Of a stretch of 64,000 bases of DNA, positions 13,301 through 28,300 are shown piece after piece; the first letter of the stretch is position 1; the number at the start of each line of letters is the position of its first letter. Below the pieces are notes generated by a model. It did not search any database and had not been told where the DNA came from. It worked only from the letters and a program-made list of their open reading frames with translations. The DNA comes from Nomia melanderi. Its lineage: Eukaryota > Arthropoda > Insecta > Hymenoptera > Halictidae. Location: positions 9,727,501-9,791,500 of the forward strand of contig NC_135003.1 in assembly GCF_051020985.1 (NCBI RefSeq), read 5' to 3'. The translations under genes and the position numbers were made by a program.

Positions 13301-16300
13301 AAGATACTATCTGTTTGATGAAGTTCACGGCGCAGCGGACGAGGAACCGAAAGGGACAAGGGGAATTCTAAATTCAAAGGAACCCACGGTAGACGCGACA
13401 TTAAATCACTCATGACATCGATCTCGCACCCTTTTCTCGAAACAATGTTACCGTGCCCGCGCTGTTCCACCGCGAATCAAGTTCGACCGAGCAGAAATGA
13501 ACGCGGAATTTGTCTTCGTCCCGCTTCCCGGCCGCCCACTCGAACCCCTTTCACTCGAGTCCGAACTATGCCTGAGGGATGACAATCGTGGGGTAGGGGG
13601 GAGCAGCCTGGCGCAAACTTCGCCGTGCAACGATACCCGCGCCTGGAGGCCGAGGAATTACCGAAACACTTAACAAACATGAAACCATTTAACGTGGGGA
13701 CGCTGGCGCAACGATACCTGACAAATGAAGATGTCTAATAGAACCCGGTCTAGTTAAAATGCAGTTCGGAACTTAGAGGAGCCGGGAGAACTTGAAATTA
13801 CTCGGGAATCACGCGCAGACATCGGATGTTCCCCAGGAAAACTTGTAGTCGTTCATCCGCGACTGGACTACGAACCTCGTTCACGCGAGTTTCGGTTTCA
13901 TTTACCAATTTGTGAGGAATCTTAGATGATGCGTGTCGCGGAAATTGTTTTTTGGGAATCACATGTAGCGACGTGACAAAGGGGTAACGAGTTCACGGAA
14001 CTGACGGAGTAAGGGATGATGGAGTTTGTTAACGAAAACAAAAGTAAAAGGTTGTAACGATTCGACTCACTGGCTCACGGTATTCACGCAGAATCTTCTC
14101 TCAGGAAAACAACTCACAAAATCCTATCTATATACCTGTAGACCTCGTTTTCTTTGTCACTCTCACTTTTTCTTTCTCTCTTTCCCTGCTCTCTCTCTCT
14201 CTCTCTCTCTCTCTTTTATCTGTTTTTTCTAGCTCTCTATCCTTTTTTTCTGTCTTTCTGACTCTTTCTCCTTTTTCTGTTTCTCTGGCTCTCTCTTCCT
14301 CATTCCGTCTCTCTCACAGACTCTTTACTTCGACCATCTGAAATCTCACGCAAACCCCTGATGATGTACGCAGGTCCATGCATTCAGCACCGTTCCCTCG
14401 GTCCCAAACACTCCTCATTCACGCGAAAGTTTCTCCAAACAACGAGCCCCACTCACTGTAACTTATGACGCCCATGTTAAACATGTGCTCTGACATACTT
14501 TCGCTTTCTGAAAAATCCTACGATATTTTGTTCTGCAAATGCAGCGTCGTAAGTATTCAGGCTTAGAGCCCGCAGCTGCCTCTATCAATCCAGATTATCC
14601 CGCTATTGATCACCGTTGCCTAAGGATTTCCAGTCTCCCGTCCTTCAACTACAGGGTTGTCAGTATCAAGTCTAATCGATTCGGTAGTCGTTGTTATCGG
14701 TCTCCATCACTTATTCATACGTCGGTTCCTTGTTTTACGTAACCGTCGAACGTCCCCATTGAACTTGACAATTCGCGCAGTCTTGAAATGTCTGTCTTCG
14801 AACTAGCAGACCTTAAATAGCTCTGCCAATAATGATTACTTACTTAGTCTACTATTTTGATATACCTAAATTATAGTAAGTAATAGTACACGATATTTCA
14901 TAACTGATGCCTGATAATCACAGTAAATACAACAGTATTGATGGAAAAACAGTGTAGCGTTCAGCGGACAAACTTTTACTGGCGTTTCACTAGGATCTTC
15001 CATCAGGCTTAATATTGAAATTTTATATTATGAATTTATTTCCACCAATAAATTCAGAGTCACCCCTGGCGAGCATATAAAGCACTGGACGGATTCGATG
15101 TAATACCACTTTATCTCGCACACATCCATAACGTTTGACAGTACTTTCATTCCGTGCAGTGTGTAAACCTCTGTCAGAGATTCGCGAAAATCGTAAAGTG
15201 GAAGACGTATTACGATGAATCGCGACTGGTATCTGGTGAAAAGTCGATAACAGCCCTACACAACTGTTATACGTGCCGTGCCGCCGACGGAAATGACAGT
15301 CTACAGACAGCAATAACGGTGCCACCCTTTGGAAGCCGACGTCCCTCCGCCAGTTTGCGTCTCAATTCACCTGAACATCCCGACGGGACGTCATATCCGA
15401 TAAATCTATGCCGTTTTATTGCGCCCCTAAACGAAATTATAGCCTGCCCGTCTACTTTTCGTGCACTCGGATCACCGCGGACCTGTAATTTCATCGCGTT
15501 CCGCTTCCCCCCGATACGCCGTTTAACGGCGCATCCACTTCGATGACGTTCAACGATCAGCAATTAATACGATTCCAGCGCTGCGATTCGCGATACGTTA
15601 ATGGTACCTTTAAATTCATACGATTACACACGATTACAAGCCGTTTAACTATATTCCTTGCGCGACGGTTGGAAACTGAGATCGTTTTCTGAAATAATTT
15701 GATAAACATCTCAAAGTTCTTCACGTTCAATTCATCCAGTATAATAACTAAGAATATCCACTAATTCCATAACATAATTTCAGACATTCGCAATAGACAA
15801 AATAATATCATTCAACTTAAAAAATCCGATTCCACAGAGTTCCTATCGAAATAAATCAAATTTTCAAGTTACTTACAGACTTCAAATCATCCCCTAAACT
15901 AATCCCCGATTCCATATTTCCTTCGTTCCCGGACGAATATCCACGAGAATCAGCCACGTTCTCTCCGCCATGGAATTCAATCTCGCCTCATCCCCTAATA
16001 AATCGGCGGAAAGAAAAAAGGACCCTCGCTTCCCGCGGGAAATGCGAAAAATCGCGACGCGACGTGTGGGTGGTGAAATAAATACTCGATCCTCCGCGGA
16101 TCCTGGCTGATGGATCCTAATCATACTTTACCCTCGTCACGCGTTCCGTCGGTAGCCAAGGGAAAGGAGTAGAGGAGAAGGAAAAAAGGGAAGCCGTTCG
16201 AACGGGTTGAAGGATCAATCCAGTGACGGCGTGAATTCCTCGCGCGGCTCGTTCCAGGAAGGAGGGGAGCCGACTGCTGGCTCACGCACCCGCATAACAC

Positions 16301-19300
16301 GCAACCAGAATGCGTCCGGTCGTACGCCGGCCGGACATTTTTGTTTTAGAGAATATAACGCGACATGATGCATTACAACCAGCCGGATATGCCAGCCGAC
16401 GGTTTTCTGTCCTGAATGAATAATCGCATCGGTTAACGCGACACGTATCCGACCTGTTAGTCCTTCCTCGCCTGTCTCACCCCTTAACTGATAGTCTCTC
16501 GGCACTGCGAGGCAACTGATCAAGGCGTAAAGTAATTACGATTAGATTGTGATTGGTAACAGTCATAAATCCTTTTCACTACTGTTACCACTAGCGATGT
16601 TAGTAACGCCGTAGTGCATAATAGTAGATGTAATAACGTATTAGTATCATAACGTGTAATGACGTTATTAGATAAATCTTTATTACCACTATTATTACAT
16701 GCATGATGATGGTAGTATGTTATTACGTGCTACTATTGATATTGCTGTGTTAGTGATATTACTATGTTACTGCTGTATTAGTAGTAATAGTAAGGATTTA
16801 GGGGTGTTATCGTTTTATTTTGAAGGAATTAAGATTCTTGGAAGAAATAAGTTTGGAATTAGTCATTTTTTTCGTCACCCCGGGATATTTTTCATTGATT
16901 TTATTATTCAGTTGTCGAGTATACTTCTGTTTTGATGTTCGGACGTGAAATTGTTAAATATTCGTCCTTCTGTTTGGCTGTTTTTTGTACTTTTTAGATA
17001 CGCTTCATTTTATTTGTCAAACTTGCTTTTTACAGTGTAGATTAATGTTCGGAGATTTCTGTGGCATCGAAGCTTTAGAAGGGCTAGTTAGTATTTACTT
17101 GCATTAAATCACGTATGCGTGCGACGTGATATCAACCCAATCGAACGATATTCAGCCCAATCAAACGTGCGTATTTAGAAAGCATTAATTATTCACGAAA
17201 TCAGATATTAATTTAATTCTACTGTCATTGCATTCGTTCGCATCGGCGGGCGCTTAGCTGATTCCGCGATGCACTGGGGCTAATTTATAATTTAACTCGT
17301 GATTAATCACACGAATAATTAAAATTTATGGAACTACTGCATCTAGAAACGAAAATAAGTGAATCCCCGATAAAGCGACTGTTTTAAGCCCTGGCACATA
17401 ATACCTGAATTACTTTTATTCCGTTTCATCGTTCATTCGCTTGCCAATTCATTGAGCAACTAATATGAAACAAATACCTGGTATATGAAATCTACATCAT
17501 TCCTTCCATACGATGTACAATATAACACATTTTCTTCAAACCTTCATAAACAAATGTTATTAAATGAAATCCAGTGTTCATTTTAAAAAATAACCCAAAA
17601 ATTCCTGCCACAGTGACAAATAATCCCAGTAATCCAAAGGAAAACCAGTCGGACCAATCGTACACAGTGTTTTTCATTCCCGAAGTGCAGTTCGCGCTAT
17701 CAACGAATCGAGGTACTAGTACTCAGCCGACATTTCCAAGTCAAAATCCTCTATCGCGGCGAAAACGGAAATACGAGCCGAAACTCCTCGACAATCCTAA
17801 TATTCCCGGATACGAGTGTTTAAAACAGCGAGAACGACATAATATACGCGGCGAGGCTCGCGCAGCGAAGTCGCGGTACGCGTGAATCAACGATAATTAA
17901 TTTCCGTAATTTCTCGGGCTAAGTACGCGGACCGTGTGCGCGACCGGGCCGCACCGCCGCAATTTATGAACGGGCTGCACGAAATGTCATCGCGCGCGTG
18001 CGGGAAAAGGGGCTTCGACCCGCGTGCACATTTCGATCTTCATTCCACGGCCGCGTTAATGCACATTCGGGCCCATAATTGCGTCGACAAACTTTCGACT
18101 TTCGATCGCGTCCCGTAAATGTTGAGCACGCCGGCGCGACGCGGCGAATCCACGAAACAACGCGATGCAACAGCTGCAACGGTCGCTTAGCTCTATAGCG
18201 CTGTTTGACGAGTATACTCGCCGCCGGTTGTTTTCAATTGCACTGGCAAATAAAGGATTTTAATTCTTTAGACTCGAGAGCTCACTTGACTTCGATACAG
18301 CGAAGTTATAAACTCTTGTATATAATATTAGCACTGGAACTACCGAGCAATTAAAGCGACTTCTTGAAACTCCTCTATAAAAACTCCGAAAGTGCATCTA
18401 TTGAGAATTTAATTGATTTACAATTCAGTTTGGGTATTGCTAAATCAATTTTTTAAATAATTTTTATCATTTTAATAATTGCAAAAAGAAGATATCATCT
18501 GTGATGCATCGATACGTGGAATATTGAAATAAGATAGCTTCGTTGAAAATGTTGAAAATGTTACTAGTGGAGAACTTTCGAGCATAAAGGATTTTAATCC
18601 GTAATTTCCATTTCAATGGAAGCGCACCTTTGAAGGGATACAACATTTTCGATGTTTATAGCTGAAGGTAATTAATATTTTCACGTCTTGAGTATACTCA
18701 TCGATATACAAAAATTACTTTTTTCAGTACCCACCTTGTACACCAGTTGGTATTAATCTTTTTAAAGTCATGGAATATTTTTGGTTGCTAGAAAGATGTA
18801 GGGAAATCTAAAATCACTGATGACACGTATTTAACAATAATATTTAATTATTAATATACCCTAATATATTTTTCATTCGGGTTTATATGCGGTGTGAAAT
18901 GTATGAATTAGAAAGGAACGAATCATTTCAAATGTGTTATATGTATAAAAGTTATATTTGCGAGATCCCATAATTCCCCGAAACACTTGTAACAAGCCCA
19001 CGGAACACCGCTTAAGAACATCTGCTTTAAACTATTCTTTCCCATTCTACCTTACACCTCTTCGCGCTTATTCCAGTCCTTTCTTTGCGGCCTGCTCGTC
19101 TGCATAGTCTCTGTTTCAACTCTTTCTCCTTTGTTTCGCTAGATTTCACTCGCCGCCCATTTTCTTCGCCGCGTTTTTACCTTGGCTCACTGTCTGCTGT
19201 TCTTCCACCTTCATCCCCTTTTTTACGCTATCTGCTCTTCGTTGGTTCTCTCTCGTTACGTTGAAGGTCGGAGATGTTTGGCAAACGTTCGCGGATTTTC

Positions 19301-22300
19301 TCCCTTTGCCGTTACGCACGGTTAGAGCTTTGTCCTTGCTTTGTTCTTCTTCGTAGCGTTTCACCACCTTTCGCCTCCGTCGAAGTTGCATGCTGTTTGC
19401 TCGATCTGTTTCGTGTAAATATTTAACTGGAACGATTAACTTAACGAATTCTCGTTAGTCAAATACTTCGTTTAGCTGTACAAATACTTCTTATCTCTCG
19501 CTTTCTTATCAACTCCAAATGTTACCCACATTTTTAACATTTTAACCTCTTGCGCTGACGACCAATTCAAAGATTCGATAGACTCTCGCGCGAAGAATCT
19601 TACTTTCAGTACATTCCTTTAGTTTATTCATAATTTAGTGTACACTGATACATTCCAGATCAGTGTAGCATATACAATGCAACAAGTCTATCGACGCGTA
19701 AATAGATCAATATCGCAGCAAAACCATCTTTAAGAAAGATATATCGCAAGGGGTTCAATTTAATGCTAAAATCTTCAAACGCGAAGAGCTGATACCATCA
19801 CTCTGCCAACATCCACTCCGAAGGGGCTAATTACATTTACCTCCATCGCGAATAAAACGAATGACACTCGCGAAACGCGGAAACACGCGCGGCGGTGAAC
19901 GCGTTAACAATCGCGTCACAAGCTCCCTCTTAGGACGCCTATTTAGCAGTCATTGTTCCCGAGCGTTGTTAATGGGTCCACTCGTCGCGCGCGAGGTCGC
20001 GTTGCCAGGCCGAGAATGGAAAATACAATTTCGTTTCTGGTCGGCGTGACAGTAACGTTGCCCTCGTAAAAAAAGGATAAACGCCGCCGCGCGGGCTTGG
20101 AATGTTTAATTTCTGCGCGGAGGACGAAGGATCCTGCGTTTAATCGAGCGGAGGACCGTCGTCGCCGGCCCAGAGACACAAAACCCCGGACCTTCCGGCA
20201 GCAGACGCCTCTCGTCCGCTAAACCGGCTGAGAATCACGCGCCGGCGAGCGCGCTTAACAGGCTGTTAGGTAATTTCCGCTGGCGTGGCAGGGCGCGATG
20301 TTTGCTCACGATTTTAAAACGCCGCGGGTCGCCCGTCGCGGGTGGCTCGCTGCGACACGTCCGCGCCGGAGGACAACGAACGCGCGATGACGAAGCGGCC
20401 GATCGATTTCTTTCCCTCGTTCCCTCCGCGCTGTGCTTGCTCGTTCGATAAGTTCATGACTGGAGTACGGATCATTGTGGGAGTTACTCTTCCTATAGCG
20501 TTCGTTCCGAGAATAGGACGAGGGAGAAATTGATTTTGTTGATTGGCTGATACACTACGATAGAGATAAAACAGGAATGCTGATGTTAAGAGAAGAATAT
20601 TGCATGTGTTGTTATTGAGTTTCAATTAACACTGAAACTACCAGACAGGTCAAAATGACCCGTTCCCGATGTCTTCTTTTTGTAATTGTTAAAAAGATAA
20701 CAGACGTTTCTCTGAAAAATTATTATAGAAATTGATTTGTCAATACGAAAACTGAATCGTAAATCAATTAGTCTCAATAGATACTCTTGGAATTTCTATA
20801 AAGAAATTTCAAAAAGTCAATTTAACTGTTCGGTGGTCTAGTGTTAAATCTGTACACACGTTGAAGAGATTTTGAGTGGAGAAGATTGAAGATCTGTTTT
20901 TTGGGTTGGTATGTTACAGACGTGTTTTTAAAGGTAGTTACATTAGTAGTCACCGTTTGCTTTGATATAGCGAAATTATGAAATTCAATATTCGTTGGAT
21001 ACCTTTGGTATAACGTGACTGAATATGGAATATTGAAATAAAATAGTTTTATCCATTGATTTGTGTGAGCTGTGTTTAATAGGATCAGTGGTTTAATCAG
21101 TATTTAAACATTTTAATCGTTAAAAATTAATGAATGTGTACAGCGGAGAAACTTTCGAATGTAATGGATTAATGAGAGTTATAAATAGGATGAAACTAGT
21201 TCCCCGTTCAGACAGACGTAAAAACCTTTACACGTGCATTTTTGGACATCAGTATGTACACGTAGAGTAGAATGGTGACTTTACAGTCAATCGTAAAACG
21301 AGGAACGCGGTATATAGAAATGTGGCGAAGTTATTGTCGAAATGACGGGTGAAAATCGAAAGTTCGCGGAGCAAATTGCAGTCCAGGATTCCCATCAGCG
21401 CTGGAAGGAGGACGAATTATTTCCGATTCCGTGAGTGGCCGGATTAGAGCAGCAACGTCGCGCGCGAACACGGAAATGATCGGTGAAAATTATTCAATTC
21501 CAAAGTCCACGGATGGAAATGGGAATTTCGATGGTAACGATCGAAAATTGCCACGAAATTATGGCCCGTCCGCGTGTCGGCTGCCATTAACGTCCAATTA
21601 GCTGCCATTTCCTCCCAACACTTTTCATTTTTCCGCGTAATTGCGAATCCTCCGCGCAGTTATACCGTAAAATATGACGCGCCACGCGTGCGTCGTTAAA
21701 GTATCACTGAACGACGCCCTGCGCCCCCCTCAAACCACGTTTCAAATCTTTATAAAATAATACGTAACGAAATTCGAATATAAATTGATTAGAATATAGT
21801 TCGAATCTCTTTCAACACAATTACCATTGTTACATCTTAAACAACTATATCGATAACACATGACAATCGATACTCAATACATTACAAAATCATTACATCG
21901 AATGTAATAAAATATTTTAACAATTGAATATTCCGTTAACTTCAAGATTAAGAAACCAGCGTAAAAACAATTTTGAAGACCATGATTTCGTTTGTTAAAG
22001 CATCAAATTCACGTCCGAAACGTTTCATAGAAGAATTTTTCCAGAGACCAAGGAACAATGCGTAATGAAACAAAAATTATTCGCAATAAATTTCCGTATA
22101 ACACAATTACTATGACTGCATTTTAAAAATCTCGTATATCAATAACACGACAATCACTGCACAACGCATTACACAATCGTGACAATCCGACGCAATAAAA
22201 TAGAATATTTTAACAATTGAAACTGCCGTTAGCTTAAAATTCATGAAACCAACGCGAAAACGAATTCAACGACCGTGATTTCGTTCGTTAAAGTATCAAA

Positions 22301-25300
22301 TGCGCGGCCGAAATATTTCATAGAACAATTTTCCCCAAGATCGTGGAAACAATGCGTGATTGAACGGCGGCGTACGATGCTATTGTAAAAACGGGTTTAA
22401 TAGCCGGGTGGAAGTTTCGGTCGTGGTTCGTATTCGTTCGGCTTGGCCCGGCATTGTTCTATTCCCGGGACACGTTCGGCGTTATTGCGTTTCGCAGGAT
22501 CGAGCCGCCGCCATACCGCTCTATGACGGCCGCCGCGCCGCAGCGCAGCGCCGTTCAATTTATTTTACCGAATACAGTTTTACGAGTGCCTGTTAAGCAC
22601 GGTTACCATCGCATTGTATTAGCCAGATACACGGCACCGTTTATTACAGGTTTTATGACCGGCGACCGTGGCCCTACTCTGTTTCCCTGCGCCCTTTCGT
22701 ACTCTCGTCTCCTTTTGTCGTCGCTGCGCTCTCGTAAACACCGACGCACTCGCCGGCGCGTGTGTTTGCGCTCAACGTCCACGAAAATGTAATCGACGGT
22801 TATCGTTCACGGATCCGATGAATCGGTTTTCCGCGTTGATTGAAGGGGTCCTCTGGGCCGGAGGGTCGAAAAAATCGAACTTTTGCCCGTGCATTTTCTT
22901 TCAATCGCCGCACTGCTAACGCCAGATTCACCGAATCCGCCGATTTAACGGATTTTTAGCTTCCCGTTGGACGTTGTGTTTCAAATATTTTTCGTCGACT
23001 TTGATTCACTTTTTTCACAAGTTTCTTAACGAGATTCACAAGTAGCTTAACGTGGAAATTCGCGACGGTGATAGTAAGGATACGGTATTTTAGATGAAAG
23101 TGAAATAATTCGAAGAGCAAAGAGAATATAGTATGGGAGAAAATGTTTTGAGAGGAGCGTAAACTGTTTGATGACAAGGTTTATTGTTTTAATTTCAGCG
23201 TACGAAAGGAAATTTCATTTCCGACGTTTCGAAGGCAAATTCGTCGCGCAGATCGTTAACAAGTCCGATGGGATGACATCGATTCACCGGCGTTATCGTT
23301 GCCATTTGATCAAAGCTGTCATAAACGATGATAATCGAGCATTCGGTAGATTGAAAATTGGGGTAGATTTCGGTTCTCATAATAGGACCCCACGAACGTC
23401 ACGCCATCCCGTCCGATAAACGAAACCTTTGTGGGAAAACAGTCCGGCGAGCAACGGACGATTATTATCGCCCTTCGATGGGGCTACGGCATCACGAAGA
23501 TAAACCATCAATTCCCATGCACCATGGAAATATACATTCTATTTCACGAGCGTCACGTGTTTGATCCGTGAAATGTGAAATTTTCGTGCTCGCGTCCCTG
23601 TAAAATTGATCGCGGCCGCACCGCAGCGGACATCGCACGAGCTGTAACTGATCCTGTGAACCGAGAATCGTTGAAAAAACTGTCAGTTCATATGAACTAG
23701 ATCATACTTGTTCCATTGAAATATACACCATTTTACGTGCAATGTTTACGAAGGAGAGTAATCTAAATTAATCTACATTCTCTTTCAACCAATTAATTTA
23801 AACATGCGAAACGTATAATACGCATAGGATTTTGTCTTTGTACCATTCTATAAAAATTGCAAATTACTTATAGATTCACAGTCCAATTATGAATTAAAAA
23901 CTGACATTCGTTTAATTGATAGGAATATATGTTAGTGTAACTATGTTTTAAACTGAAAAATTGCTTGTCTGTTGTAACAATTATCTTAAATACTGTAAAG
24001 GAGGTATGATGTCTGATCATAGACAACATTCGGCCATGAAGGATTAAAAGGTCATTGTTATGGAAAGGCGAAAGAAGTCTCCCCCGCAGCAAACATAAAA
24101 ATGGAACAGCTTTTGTCGCTGAAAGTAGGGTTTACCTTGAGCCAGCTGCGTGTCAGACGAAAGCACGGCCCCGTTTAATAAACCAGCCATTATCGTGTCA
24201 CCGGTCTCCGTCGTGTCATGTCCGCTGTCAACCTTTATTGTCGCCTTCTGAGAAAAGACTCTGCGGCCACCCTCGGCCCACAACCCGCGTTTGACTTTGG
24301 TTGTCGCGGGCGCGTCGCCCCAATGCAATCCGTACAACCGCATTGCGAGACGCTTTACCCTATATTTCAGTCACTTTCCGCCAGTCGCGAACAAATTATG
24401 GCACTTCTACGGTTCTAAGAAACAATGAGGCTTCTGTCTGATTGGAAACCACCTCGGCGACTTCGATCGTTCCTCGGCGAAACTAGATCACGGACATTCG
24501 TTTTCTTGCTCCGTTCATTATGTATAACGTTACTCGACAAGCATTGTATTATGAGACGTTTATTTTACATTTAGAGAATTTAGCAATAATAATTTACGTA
24601 ATAGTGGCATCTCGGTAAATGGGAAATTGTATTAAAGAGAAATAAAAATTTTGGTAACTTGGTAATTTTGTATTTTGAGAACTTTACACTCTCGCAGTTT
24701 CGTAACTTTATAACTTTGTATCTTTGCAACTTTGTATCCTTGAAAGTCCGCAACTATGCAACATAAAACTTCTGAATTCTAAACCTTGCGGCTTTGCAAT
24801 CTTGCAGTTCGTTTAGTTTTATTAACTCGCAACTTCGGAACCTTTTAATTTTATAAAATCGAAACTTCGCGATTCCGTTGAACACTAAGGATACCGAAAA
24901 TATAATACCGTGAATGAAAGAAACACGAAACCACGTTGAGGTAGTATGCGGGGAACGATTTCTGCGCTGAAGCGACGACACGCGATCGTTTCAGACTTCG
25001 TCGAACGTTTCGCTCAAAAGGAAATCTTGGTGGCCGGTGGTGGCCGGTGTACTAGCGTCGAGTAATTATTGTTTACACGTTAGATCGGACCCGTGTGATA
25101 GAGGGGCACGCACGTTTACGCACGCGTGAGCTGTGCAAACGCAGACGGTGGCTAAGGTAAACAGGTATCCGCGAATATATTATTGAATCGCGTGGGGCGG
25201 GTGTTAAAGCCGCCCCTGCGGCGATGGCGTGCCTTTGTGTGCCGGCGCCATTATCGTACGCCGAAATTATTACGCACGCCGGTGTCGACTCGTGGCTGCG

Positions 25301-28300
25301 TGAACACTGGCCCGTCTCCACACTCACGATTCTTCCACCTGAGATCTCTCGACAGCGACCAGATTGTTATTGCTTCCTCGTGGTTTGCCTGTAAACGCTT
25401 GGCACACCTACCGGCGATTATTTAGTGATCTTTTAAAGATTAATGGCTAACAGCTGAGGAGTTTTTCAGGAAGTTTACAATGGAAACAAAAATTATAATT
25501 GTAAATGAATAAACCATGTTGTTTAACATAATATAGTTAAGTAAGTTTCTTAGGATTACTGTGTTGAAGAATATAATGACACATCTTTTCGATGGTAAAT
25601 AGTGGAAATTTCTTTTTGATAGATCTATTATAATCATTGAGAAGCCCAAAAGACACCTTTTGAAATGTTAACTTTTATCTTTGTTTTCCAGATTTAGTCG
25701 TATATTCTGAATTGACTTCTCGACTTTTCCAATAACGATTATACAATTAAGCATAGGAAATGTCCACAATTCCATCGAGGAAAAATTATTAGACTGAGAA
25801 ATTAATTTTAAGTTATAGTTTCGAAAGGTGTCTGTTGAGACCTTCGGTAGAAATAGTGTTAATACGTTTTCTGTTTTTTATGTGTATTTAAAAATTGATT
25901 TTCTCGATGACATGTTGAATAATTTTGTTAAATCTAAGAGATACAAGAATGTTAAGATAGCAGTTACTGTAAAAGAAGTCTTGACATGTTTATTTGACAC
26001 TTTAGCTACCTGTGGTTACTCAGTCATTACTTTTGAGATAGGAAGATAGGAATTTTTTCATAAATTTTTCAACAACAGTTACAATTTATCTTTATTTGTT
26101 ACTTGTGTAATTGATATATTAAGCATTGCTTCTTTTACGACTCGTATCCAATGTTTATTCAGCAAGGTTTGAACAGAACTGATTATAAATTAGAATAGAC
26201 GTGTACTCGTGAAAATCGTATAATACCGACTGTTTTATTCTTTAGCATTTTTGTTTATACTGTTCAGTGCAAAAGTTCTTACTTTGCGAAGGCCAGAAAC
26301 AGAAAAGTATAAAGAAAATAGTATTACCACGAGTTTATCAGGAATTCAAGTAGTTCAGGTACGTTATATCCCAGACACTTGAGAGGCACTCAGTTTCCAC
26401 TCTTAAGTAGATACAGACGAACGCTCAGACATACTTTCATTCTTCTTACTCAAAGTTGAACGCGAACGTAAAGTTTTATTCTCATGAATTTTCACTTATT
26501 ATTCATATCTCCATAGATATAAAGAAAAAAGATAGAAATATTTTATGGTCGCTTATTCCCTTCGCCTTTTACTCTCTAACTTTTAATTCGAAGTGATCAG
26601 TTTCCAATGTTTTCAACGCGACGATATGAAGAACGATAAATTTCATCTATAATAATCGCAGCGACAAAACCAATCTTTTACGAAGAGTGTTTCCGCCATG
26701 GGAAGAGAAAAACCGATTCGTCCGTTTTTCCAATTTATCGCTGAAGTATTGGCGACATTTAACAACCACGAACCGCCTTGTAACAATACATCTTGCGGGA
26801 GACGTGTTCGCCGTTGAAAAATACCCGCGATCCGACTCAATTCACCCGAAACGAGATTAATGGTTCGCCGAGAATGTTTTCTGTCGCTGAAAGAAGTGGC
26901 TCGGCTCGGCGAACGGAAACACGAGAACTTGATCAATTCTCTAGGAGCCAGCGAACGCAGGCTTGGCAATTATTGCCACCCCGCGTTCGGTTACAATAGG
27001 GACTATGGTGAATTATGTCTAACTGAACAATTCCCTTTCCACGTATACACCCACACATTAGCCATTCTTGCGTTCAAATTTATTTACTTCAACTTCCTCC
27101 TTCATTCTTACAACGAACAACATGAATTAAAAAATTCATTAGCCAATACCAAAGACCTGCGTCTTGTATCAAACCAGATTTAATTTCCTAATAACTAAAT
27201 CTTGCCAAGAGGAATGTGCTCGAAACACATACATATTCCTATTGTCCATTTCATCTTTGCAAAACGTTCGAAACTTGGAACACTTCCAAAATATTAATCA
27301 ATCCCAAAACCAACTGGCATCAACAACTCCCATACATCAACTTGCCAGGTTGTGAACTAATTTTACCGATTGTTCCCGGTGTTCGCCGAACGCAAGACGC
27401 GGAACCTCGTTACCGCGAGATTCGAAGACATTAACGGTGCCAAGTGTTCGCGTAATTCGACTTGCCAACCCCCCCGCGCCCCTTTCAGCGGGGCTCGTCC
27501 ATGAGAGGGACTCTATCGCCAGTCAGGGGGCCACATGGCAGCGGCCAGCCGTTTCCCGTGATTTACCGGTATTGCCGCGCAAACTCGATTATAATGATGC
27601 AGGAACACGCCGCGTCGAGTTACAACGCCGGACTTTCATTAAACGATAATCATCTTTCCGGTCGTCTCGCCGGAAACCGCCCGCCTTCCGCGCATTGTCC
27701 CGGCGCGGCGCCGCTCGGACTTTTATCACGGTCCAGACACTTTCGCCCGTGGAAAGCCTGCGACAGTCGTGGAACAGGGTGGAAGTTTGTTCTCAATTAA
27801 ATTGAACCGAGGTCTCCTCTCCGAGCTGCGGGCCACCATTCACGCTTTGGTGGGCTCTTAACAAGTATGGGTTTTTAGCTACGATCCTTCGAGGACATGT
27901 TAATGGCTGTGGACATATATTTTGGATATGTTAGTATGGCGAAGTTTGTAATACCTGTTTGGAGAATATATGTGACTTTCGCATATTTAAATGATTAACG
28001 ACTATCATGACCGGGTAATTACAGTGACTTATTTGAAACTTTTTATATACAAATGGGAAGAATACATTTCTTACTTTTGTAACTGTAGAAATGGACAAGC
28101 TTATTTTACCATGTCTTGAAAAAGTGTCTTCGTTGGTTCTATACTTGCAAAACGAAGATTCTGAAATGTGTCGATTTGATTCGATTGATGGTTCTAGTGT
28201 TGTGTTGCGAATAAAAATAGAATATCTTGATAGAAATGTATCCGAATTTTTATTGTAGATTTTGTATGAACTGGACAGTGTTGAAATCTATGTAAAGTAA

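Noticed and set aside
15154..15546. 130-codon plus-strand open frame
   Set aside because: No family resemblance, overlapped by a minus-strand frame, and no flanking splice logic linking it to the gene.
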